Shown one piece after another: positions 44,901 to 50,199 of a stretch of DNA of 50,199 nucleotides. The translations under genes and the position numbers were made by a program. The notes beneath the pieces were generated by a model. It did no database searches and was not told the origin of the DNA. It saw only the letters and a program-made list of their open reading frames with translations. Each line of letters opens with the position of its first letter. Position 1 is the stretch's first letter. Origin of the DNA: Dehalococcoidia bacterium (GTDB lineage: Bacteria; Chloroflexota; Dehalococcoidia; Lucifugimonadales; UBA3495); assembly GCA_022451925.1 (NCBI GenBank), contig JAKUNL010000006.1, forward strand, positions 6,322 to 56,520, written 5' to 3'.

Positions 44901-45290
44901 CTCTTTTACGTAGCGGAATACACTCTCTTTGCATTTTTCGTTGAATGCTTCTATCCCATAGTCCTCAATTTCTTTCTTACTCTTGAGACCAAGTTCTTTT
45001 TCGATTTCAAGTTCCACTGGTAGGCCGTGTGTGTCCCAGCCACCCTTACGCTGCACCCTGAACCCTTTCATGGTCTGGTAACGGCATATGACGTCCTTAA
45101 ACACCCTGGACAATGCATGGTGAATGCCGGGGCTTCCGTTAGCTGTCGGCGGCCCCTCGTACATCATGAAAAGAGGTGCGTTAGGTCGTTCGGAGTCGGT
45201 CCGTCGGAAGACATCTTTGTCGTGCCATAGTCTTAGAATGTTGGCGTCCAATTCCGGAAAATTGACACGGCTGGATACGGGCTTAAACAT
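41970..45290 (-). CDS. ileS: Isoleucine-tRNA ligase, eukaryote-like type
   Basis: A 1106-residue class I aminoacyl-tRNA synthetase charging tRNA-Ile. The HIGH-type motif reads GSPGIHHALSR (GIHH form) and the KMSKS loop KGRKMSKRVGN. The block AGWDTHGLPVE-like GGWDTHGLPVELEIEKELGL and the editing domain between the two motifs fit IleRS. The length and the PPTANG...FKDVICRYQTMKGF pattern match the eukaryote-like (type 2) bacterial enzymes, some of which confer mupirocin resistance. ATG at 45290 gives MFKPVSSRVNFPELD, the family's usual beginning; a TTG at 45326 would add 12 residues. No T-box leader was found upstream. It ends convergently with the PanE-like gene. Confidence 0.97.
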   Translation of the reverse strand: MFKPVSSRVNFPELDANILRLWHDKDVFRRTDSERPNAPLFMMYEGPPTANGSPGIHHALSRVFKDVICRYQTMKGFRVQRKGGWDTHGLPVELEIEKELGLKSKKEIEDYGIEAFNEKCKESVFRYVKEWETMTSRIGYWVDMDDPYVTLHNNYIESGWWILKTLWDKDLLYQTMRGTPHCPRCVTSLSSHEVALGYRENTPDPSVFIKFKIDPSASRDKTKLVEKLGAGNGDVFLLAWTTTPWTLPGNTGLAVAEDANYDIVELEDEYGSNHRLVLAQALVPANIKQEYKVISTVKGSELVGLGYIPLYHPIKHGSVVRQFVQRPGPGDVTITELVESNEFAPKVISAEFVSLDDGTGIVHIAPAFGDEDLGVGREKELAFVQPVDLQGIITGNYPFAGKFVKDADQEVIRNLTERGLLFHHEIYRHTYPFCWRCDTPLLYYAKSSWYIRTSALKDRLVEGNGKINWYPEYIKEGRFGEWLRNNVDWAISRERYWGTPIPIWQCGDCSNSACIGGVEELQQMSRVGGNTDLSDLDLHRPYVDDIILNCTVETCSGEMRRVPEVMDAWFDSGAMPFAQWHYPFDNDSIETDGRLPADYICEAVDQTRGWFYSLHALSTLITGQPSYKNVICLGLILDEKGRKMSKRVGNVVEPISVLEEHGADSLRWYLFTASHPGEPRRFSGKLVSETLRKVMLTLWNIYSFFIGYAEIDKFDPTKKPDDWRPENELDRWVLSELNALIAQVDKNMEEYDPTNAGRRIQEFIDQLSNWYVRRSRRRFWKNEGDSDKEAGYITLHTCLVTVSKLMAPLAPFVAEDMYQNLVCSVDDSAPDSIHLSDFPVADKSLIDPPLMEATQLAMKVSSMGRAARSNEKIKVRQPLNAVKVLVRSDSEKDLLEPMIPQLIDELNVKSVTINTALGSDDLEFWNWDSSPNKATLGKKHGADGQLVADALSSMDPRDMFKSFLENGWVEMANPRDSSQILHIDQEDVEIVKTAKESSYAGVQEGPYVVAIETVLTPKLAEEGLAREVVHRIQGMRRSADFDVIDRIVTYYQGPPEFSDVMRGAFSDYIRDETLSTELVSGSPDTNIATETIKVEGMEITLGVQRV

Positions 45291-45662
45291 GGAGAAAGGC
45301 GTTCCTTTTAACGTGGTTAATCGCAACGGGCATCAGCCGACCGGCTGTCTTAGAACCGTATTGTACTGAAATAACATTATAGCTTAGAGGGTCGGGTTTA
45401 GATTTTATTGGGGCCTCTTCGCAACTAGCAGTGATTAAAAGTGATACGTGTTCGGGTATCCGTACGGTTCGGTAAATCGGGCCTTGGGTGTCGTTTCGCA
45501 GACGTTAAGGCCTATAACTATTAATTGGTTTACTTTACATCGTTGGGCCTTCGGGATTTATTGTGTATTTTCCCCTAAACCGGTCTTAGGTGTAAGAATC
45601 TCTTAAAGTATGTGAAGGTCGTAATAGAAGTAACTTCGCGAAGCTACCATTATGATGGGGAA
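45291..45662. other. Intergenic stretch upstream of ileS with a palindrome
   Basis: About 370 bases between ileS and the GYD gene, both on the minus strand. It holds a likely -10 for ileS (45376-45381) and a near-perfect 18-base palindrome at 45630-45647 (GTAaCTTCGCGAAGcTAC). No gene, T-box or strong terminator was seen. Confidence 0.5.
45376..45381 (-). promoter_or_regulatory. Likely -10 element of the ileS promoter
   Basis: A perfect TATAAT on the minus strand about 85 bases upstream of the ileS ATG. The -35 position at 17 bases reads AATCTA, which is poor, so the call is tentative. Confidence 0.45.
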
Positions 45663-46022
45663 TTATTCGTCACCTGGTCCGTCTTCGAGTGTGGAATCTG
45701 GTGTCAGGCCAACCGATTCAGCCTGGTCAGACGGGTCTGGTGTCATCCAGTCGCCCATGAAACCAACTGGTATTGCTGGCAAGGTCTCTAGGTGGAGCCC
45801 AGTGTGCATTCCAATCTCTAGAGACAACCGAGCCACCGCATCGTTGTCGTCGGCCTCGACCATCATTACGAAATCGTATCGTCCCAGTACAGCGTATCGA
45901 CCCAAGATCTCGGCGCCAGGGACGGTCATATTACGGGTTCGATCGCCAATCAAGTTCGGGTTAGTGTGGAGCATTCGTTGGCCGTCATGGGTCAGCGAAC
46001 CAAGCAGAAAATAGAGCGACAT
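45663..46022 (-). CDS. GYD domain-containing protein
   Basis: A 119-residue protein with a small ferredoxin-like fold of the GYD family, named for the conserved Gly-Tyr-Asp seen here as VLGRYDFVMMVEADD. The N-terminus YFLLGSLTHDGQRML and the end of the domain LHLETLPAIPV fit the family; the last 25 residues are an acidic tail. Function is unknown for the family. ATG at 46022 with GGGAG about 12 bases upstream. It lies 85 bases downstream of thiQ on the same strand and may be the last gene of the thiamine operon, though the gap leaves room for its own promoter. Confidence 0.82.
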   Translation of the reverse strand: MSLYFLLGSLTHDGQRMLHTNPNLIGDRTRNMTVPGAEILGRYAVLGRYDFVMMVEADDNDAVARLSLEIGMHTGLHLETLPAIPVGFMGDWMTPDPSDQAESVGLTPDSTLEDGPGDE

Positions 46023-46107
46023 CTATCGTTATCTCCCAGTAATTACACCTGATATTCAGGCTGCTAAATTCACTGGAAGTATACCATCGAGCTGGTCTAG
46101 GCTAGCT

Positions 46108-47184
46108 CTACTCATCGCTATCAAGAAACCTGATTGACGGTGCATCCACGCATATGGAAACAGGTTGGTTGATTTCTGATGGTACTTCTCGAGACTCAAG
46201 CGGTGCGTGACAATACAACTCGCCTCCATTAATTTTAACTCGTAGTTCGTAGTGGTAGCCTCTAAAAACACGCTCAGTAATTACGCCTTGGAAAGAATTA
46301 ATTTCATTTGCGGAATCATTAGATACGGATACAGCCTTCTCATCAATGAGAATGGTCTGGACGGATCCCCTTGGAGTGTTGATGCCGGGCCGTTTGTTGG
46401 CTGATATGACACCGATTGGACAATCAAGCTTGAGCATCGGGCCGTCTTCTAACACTACGCCAGCTAGAATGTTCTTGAATCCTAGAGTCCTTGCGACAAA
46501 ACCGTCAGCCGGTGCTGATATCGTTTCTTCAGGAGAGCCTGTTTGGATAATTTGACCGTGATTCATAAAAATTAGACGGTCAGCCATGGTAAATGCCTCA
46601 TCTCGGTCGTGGGTAACATAGATTGAGGTCAATCCCACCTCTTTTAAAATCTTATGTACCTGGCTCTGGAGCGACTCTCGGAGTGCTCGGTCTAGAGACC
46701 CAAGAGGCTCATCGAACATCAACAACTTGGGTGCAGGGGCAAGCGATCTGACTAAGGCGACACGTTGCCGTTCCCCACCAGAAAGTTCATGTACCTTGCG
46801 GTGGGAGTAATCACCTAATTCCACCAGGGCCAACAACTCTTCCACTCGCTTTTCAACTTGAGATGACGGTAGTTTTTGCATCCGCAATCCGAAAGCCACG
46901 TTGCTGAAAACGTCCATGTGGGGAAATAGCGCCAAGTCTTGGAACATTAGTCCAAAATCCCGTTGCTGAGGTGGTAGATGGTTGATTTCACGGCCGTCGA
47001 AGGTGATAGTGCCTGAGTCTGGTTCATCCAGTCCTGCTAGCACTCGTAGCATTGTGGTTTTGCCACAACCACTTGGACCAAGCAAGCATAGAAGCTCGCC
47101 TTCATCGGCTGAAAAGGAAACGCCATCAACTGCTGACACATCGCCATAGGCCTTGCGCAAGTCTGATACACATAGAAGAGGCAT
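46108..47184 (-). CDS. thiQ: Thiamine ABC transporter ATP-binding protein ThiQ-like
   Basis: A 358-residue importer ATPase. Motifs are Walker A GPSGCGKTTMLR, Q-loop LMFQDLALFPH, signature ELSGGERQRVALVR, Walker B LLMFDEPLGSLD and H-loop IYVTHDRDEA. A C-terminal TOBE-like domain (about 240-350) makes it longer than E. coli ThiQ and more like the ATPases of iron or putrescine importers. Assignment to thiamine rests on the operon: it directly follows thiP and thiB, under a TPP riboswitch. ATG at 47184 is used because GGAGG sits six bases before it and its A is shared with the thiP stop (TGATG); a TTG one codon earlier is the alternative. Confidence 0.9.
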   Translation of the reverse strand: MPLLCVSDLRKAYGDVSAVDGVSFSADEGELLCLLGPSGCGKTTMLRVLAGLDEPDSGTITFDGREINHLPPQQRDFGLMFQDLALFPHMDVFSNVAFGLRMQKLPSSQVEKRVEELLALVELGDYSHRKVHELSGGERQRVALVRSLAPAPKLLMFDEPLGSLDRALRESLQSQVHKILKEVGLTSIYVTHDRDEAFTMADRLIFMNHGQIIQTGSPEETISAPADGFVARTLGFKNILAGVVLEDGPMLKLDCPIGVISANKRPGINTPRGSVQTILIDEKAVSVSNDSANEINSFQGVITERVFRGYHYELRVKINGGELYCHAPLESREVPSEINQPVSICVDAPSIRFLDSDE

Positions 47185-48839
47185 CAAAAGCCTCCGATTC
47201 CCTTGTAACGGAACCTCTCTATGGCTATGAATCCTAGAGATACTACAACCATCAGAAGACAGCTCATACCTAGGGCCATGCCTAGGTTCGCCGTACCAGG
47301 CAAACCTAGGAACCGGAATATCGCGACGGGCATTGTAGTGAATTCTACCCTGACCAGGATCAAAGATGCCCCAAATTCACCCATGGATACCGCGAATGCA
47401 AATGTTGCCCCAACTAATAAGGCTGGTGCGATTAACGGCAATTCAACCAATAAGAACACTCTCGCAGGGTTTGCCCCCAGTACTGCAGCGGCTTCTCTTA
47501 AGTTTGAGTTCATTCCTTTCAATACAGGTAGCAGGCTTCTAATTACGAACGGATAAGCAACGAGGCTATGGGCAATAACCAGAATCAACCATGACCCCCG
47601 TAAGTCAATAGGCGGTCGGCCTAGCGCAATTATATATCCGAATCCCAGGGTAACAGCTGATACTCCTAAAGGTAGCATGACTAGGGCATCGGACAGATTC
47701 CTCCAGCGTCGGTTAACATTGGTAATCGTGTAGGAGATTATCGTGCCGATTATCAATGATATCGCCACTGTGATTAGAGCGAATCTTAGGGAATTCCAGA
47801 TAATTGTGACGGGCGATAGGTGGAAATAAGACCCTCGGTCATCCGAGAATAGATTGGCCATCTGATTAGTGGCAAACCCGCCGTCAAGGGTAATCCAACG
47901 CACCACCAACGCGACCAGTGGAGATAAGAGCGTTAGCAGCATTAGTATTATCGCTACGACAAAAATTTTTTCTTTCCATCGGGTTGGGTGGCGAGAGGTG
48001 GATTCCCTCGGCTTAAGGTCAACTCGTACTGCTGATTGTTCTTGAAACTTAGAGTAAAGCAGCAAAAAAAAGTATGTGAACCCAAGTTGGATTATTGCTA
48101 ATGCACCGGCAAGTGGTAGACGGAAGAGCTTGGCGGTCAACTCGTAAATGGACACTTCAAGAGTGGAATACTCTGGGCCGCCAAGGACTAATACGACTCC
48201 AAAACTGGTGAATGAGAAAGCGAAAGACAACAGCGATGCTGAGATGATTGCCGGCAACAGTAAGGGTAACGTCACGTGATAGAACGTCTGTATCGATCCT
48301 GCGCCCAACATTTTGGCAGAACCCTCTAGATTGGGATCCAAGTTTGACCAGAGAGCTGATACGATCCGCACAATTATTGCGTAGTTGTAGAAAGCATGGG
48401 CCATGAAGATGATGGTCAGTGTGTTAGTAATTCGGACTGGAGGATTGTCCAGTCCGAACATTGTCATCAACGCCGAGTTGACCAATCCCTGCGCCCCAAA
48501 CAAAGCTGTAAATCCCATAGCTACAACTATGGTAGGCATTACAAATGGCAGTGAGGAGATGGCTTTCAGCAGAGTTTTACCAGGGAATTCGTACCTTGCG
48601 AAGAGAAAAGCTGCGGGCAGCCCTATGGCAAGAGTTAATAGAGTTGAGACGACTGCCTGCCAGATAGTGAACCAAATACGACCCAGATAGTATGGATCGT
48701 TAAGTAATATGCTGAATGGTTCAAATCCAAAGTTGGACTCGTCCCCTAGGCTTCTAGCAAATATGGAGCCTAGGGGATAGATGAAGAAAATAGCTAAGTA
48801 GGCCAGCGGGACGATTAACAAAAGCCGGCCAGCAGTCAC
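47184..48839 (-). CDS. thiP: Thiamine ABC transporter permease ThiP-like (fused double permease)
   Basis: A 551-residue membrane protein made of two fused permease domains, about 12 membrane helices in all, like ThiP and the FbpB-type permeases. Each half has the EAA-type loop that contacts the ATPase: EGSAKMLGAGSIQTFYHVTLPLLLPA in the first half and REAAAVLGANPARVFLLVELPLIAPA in the second. The halves are joined by a charged linker (about 275-295). The start is GTG at 48839 with TGGAGAA eight bases upstream. Its stop overlaps the thiQ start by one base. Together with ThiB and ThiQ it would import thiamine or its phosphates. Confidence 0.93.
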   Translation of the reverse strand: MTAGRLLLIVPLAYLAIFFIYPLGSIFARSLGDESNFGFEPFSILLNDPYYLGRIWFTIWQAVVSTLLTLAIGLPAAFLFARYEFPGKTLLKAISSLPFVMPTIVVAMGFTALFGAQGLVNSALMTMFGLDNPPVRITNTLTIIFMAHAFYNYAIIVRIVSALWSNLDPNLEGSAKMLGAGSIQTFYHVTLPLLLPAIISASLLSFAFSFTSFGVVLVLGGPEYSTLEVSIYELTAKLFRLPLAGALAIIQLGFTYFFLLLYSKFQEQSAVRVDLKPRESTSRHPTRWKEKIFVVAIILMLLTLLSPLVALVVRWITLDGGFATNQMANLFSDDRGSYFHLSPVTIIWNSLRFALITVAISLIIGTIISYTITNVNRRWRNLSDALVMLPLGVSAVTLGFGYIIALGRPPIDLRGSWLILVIAHSLVAYPFVIRSLLPVLKGMNSNLREAAAVLGANPARVFLLVELPLIAPALLVGATFAFAVSMGEFGASLILVRVEFTTMPVAIFRFLGLPGTANLGMALGMSCLLMVVVSLGFIAIERFRYKGIGGF

Positions 48840-48888
48840 AATGGTATTCTCCAGTGTTGTCTGCTGGCCGTTTTGTTAGCTGGTTGAA

Positions 48889-49935
48889 TCAGCGGAGTAC
48901 GACCTTGGTCCAAGAATCGATCCATTCGTCACGGTTCTCATCGATTGTGTCAGCATCGATATCGGATGGCAGTGTAGGGACTTCTGCGTACTTGAAAAAG
49001 TCAGGAGTCACCGCCTTACTGTTCACCGGATATACAAACATCCTGCTGGGAATGTCTTCTTGGAATGGCGTGTCTAGTACAAAGTCTATGAACTTCCTGG
49101 CTAGTTTTTCGTTTTGAGTCCCCTTAAGAATTCCAATACCCTCTACCTGCAAGAAAGTGGCCTTATCGACAAGCATATTCCCTGTTGGTGGAGTGCTATA
49201 TGCGCCTTCTGAGAAGTATAGTTCGGCTGCAGGGCTGGTGGCATAGCTCAATACCAGCGGTTGGTCACCGTCATACTGGCTGAAATTGGTGTAGTAGGCA
49301 TCTGACCATCCGTCTTTTACGACTAGGTCGTTCTCTTTCAGGTCAGCCCAAAAGTCCAGATAATCGTAATCGTCATCTTCGCCAAAGTAAGAGACAGTGG
49401 CAATCAGGAAGGCCAGACCGGGAGACGATGTCGCAGGGTTTTGAACCACCAGGCGTCCTTTCCATTCCTCTCCAGTCAGTTCTTCTAGAGTCTTTGGGGG
49501 AGTTAGGCCGTGTTCTTCCAGGTACGCAATATCGTAATTGATATTGACGTAGCCATAGTCGACGGGTGAAACGTGGAAAGTGTCGTCCAAGACAAATTGG
49601 CTCGGCACGTCTTCCATTCGCGAGGATTCATATTTAATAAATATATCCTCTCTCAAAGCCTTTGTGAGGAAGGTGTTATCTACGCCGTAGAGTAGGTCTC
49701 CAGATGGGTTGCCCTTTTCCAAAATTGCCCGGTTTAAGGCCTCGCCTGAATCTCCGGATTTTTGGATTGTGACTGTGGCGTTATTGTCTTCTTCAAATTG
49801 AGCAATGATTTCTTCGCCAATATCGAAGCTATCGTGGGTCAAGACAATTAGGGATCCCGGCTCATCTGACCCGCATGCGGTAACCAACAAAGTGAACAAG
49901 GCAACGAGAAAAAGAATCCCAGTTGATTTAATCAT
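48889..49935 (-). CDS. thiB: Thiamine-binding lipoprotein ThiB-like
   Basis: A 348-residue extracellular substrate-binding protein. A signal peptide ends in a lipobox TLLVTAC (Cys21), so it is membrane-anchored by lipid. The mature domain follows the E. coli ThiB pattern: IVLTHDSFDIGEEII at the start, DLLYGVDN, VSPVDYGYVNINYD, VQNPATSSPGLAFL, KDGWSDAYYTNF and LVLSYATSPAAE, then a C-terminal RDEWIDSWTKVVLR. These blocks line the thiamine site in ThiB. The Shine-Dalgarno GGAGA lies about 12 bases before the ATG. It is the first gene of the thiB-thiP-thiQ operon, preceded by a terminator and a TPP riboswitch. Confidence 0.93.
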   Translation of the reverse strand: MIKSTGILFLVALFTLLVTACGSDEPGSLIVLTHDSFDIGEEIIAQFEEDNNATVTIQKSGDSGEALNRAILEKGNPSGDLLYGVDNTFLTKALREDIFIKYESSRMEDVPSQFVLDDTFHVSPVDYGYVNINYDIAYLEEHGLTPPKTLEELTGEEWKGRLVVQNPATSSPGLAFLIATVSYFGEDDDYDYLDFWADLKENDLVVKDGWSDAYYTNFSQYDGDQPLVLSYATSPAAELYFSEGAYSTPPTGNMLVDKATFLQVEGIGILKGTQNEKLARKFIDFVLDTPFQEDIPSRMFVYPVNSKAVTPDFFKYAEVPTLPSDIDADTIDENRDEWIDSWTKVVLR

Positions 49936-50003
49936 TTCTTAGAGTCATCTCCATAAAATAGTTTAAAGTTGGTTGTACGATTTTCTATATTTTATTGTTG
50001 GGC

Positions 50004-50037
50004 AAAAAAATAGCCGTCAACGGTGAAGTTTGACGGC
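50004..50037 (-). terminator. Riboswitch-controlled intrinsic terminator of the thi operon
   Basis: Read on the minus strand, GCCGTCAA (50037-50030) and TTGACGGC (50020-50013) form a perfect eight-pair stem around a nine-base loop, followed by TA and seven T (50010-50004). It lies between the TPP aptamer and thiB, the place of an expression platform that ends transcription when TPP is bound. Confidence 0.88.
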
Positions 50038-50055
50038 ATATCGATAAGTTAATGT

Positions 50056-50166
50056 TCTAGTCCGTTTTCCCTCCGCTGGCATTACCCAGATCAGGTTCGC
50101 TGGGGTCGGTGGCATTGACGGCCGCCCTCTCAGCCCGGCTAAACCGAGCTCCCCTACGTGCCTAGA
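50056..50166 (-). promoter_or_regulatory. TPP riboswitch (THI element)
   Basis: The minus strand carries the conserved thi-box blocks in order: GGGGAGC, GGGCTGAGAG, ACCC, GAACCTGATCTGGGTAATG and GCCAGCGGAGGGA. These form the two arms that hold the pyrimidine (CUGAGA) and the pyrophosphate of TPP. Closing pairs TCTAG (50166-50162) and CTAGA (50060-50056) give a P1 stem. It heads the thiB-thiP-thiQ transcript and is followed by an intrinsic terminator, so it should switch off thiamine uptake when TPP is high. Confidence 0.96.
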
Positions 50167-50199
50167 CTATTCTGTTTTTAAGTGCAGAACCCATGTCTC

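Noticed and set aside
45291-45662. T-box leader for ileS
   Set aside because: The conserved T-box bulge sequence and a terminator/antiterminator pair were looked for on the minus strand and not found.
45652-46014. Plus-strand open frame of 120 codons
   Set aside because: It mirrors the GYD-domain gene, whose protein matches a known family; the plus-strand translation is a low-complexity shadow.
1-50199. CRISPR array, insertion sequence or prophage
   Set aside because: No regularly spaced repeats, transposase, integrase or phage structural gene was seen on either strand.

Overview
The window looks like a chromosomal piece of an uncultured, free-living bacterium of roughly 50% GC. Gene content fits a Chloroflexota lineage of the SAR202/Dehalococcoidia kind: two luciferase-like flavin oxidoreductases, VOC, FAH and MaoC family catabolic enzymes, a PPOX-fold protein of the F420-type group, a eukaryote-like IleS and a two-subunit type methylmalonyl-CoA mutase. 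No rRNA or marker gene fixes the phylum, so this is inference. There is no prophage, insertion sequence or CRISPR array. Many starts are TTG or GTG.

Region 1-10 kb is a catabolic and redox neighbourhood. On the + strand it holds two alpha/beta hydrolases (the first cut by the window edge), a VOC protein, a ThDP enzyme of the acetolactate synthase type, a UGSC family selenoprotein whose in-frame TGA is followed by a SECIS-like hairpin, and a conserved protein of unknown function. Then come a convergent gamma-glutamyltransferase-family hydrolase, an FAH-family hydrolase with a second VOC protein, and a MaoC-like double hotdog protein. Splitting the selenoprotein into two short ORFs would be the natural automatic annotation error here.

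Region 10-20.4 kb is mostly housekeeping: oligopeptidase B, a small orphan gene, tRNA-Pro(CGG), a TlpA-like lipoprotein, mfd, and a divergent proB-proA pair for proline synthesis. Region 20.5-29.5 kb has a tightly overlapping run (amidohydrolase, mismatch uracil glycosylase, thpR, alkA), then a luciferase-like oxidoreductase, a type I phosphodiesterase family protein, an FAD-dependent oxidoreductase, a second luciferase-like enzyme on the other strand, and mutM. Region 29.7-35.2 kb (minus) has a methylmalonyl-CoA mutase catalytic subunit, a PPOX-fold protein, a GNAT acetyltransferase and an SbcC/Rad50 ATPase without an adjacent sbcD.

Region 35.4-41.6 kb (plus) has a two-gene ABC exporter, ffh, an acyl-CoA synthetase and a PanE-like ketopantoate reductase. 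Region 42-50.2 kb (minus) has ileS and a thiamine uptake operon, thiB-thiP-thiQ plus a GYD-domain gene, preceded by a complete TPP riboswitch and an intrinsic terminator. The riboswitch shuts the importer down when thiamine pyrophosphate, the cofactor of the ThDP enzyme at the other end of the window, is plentiful.
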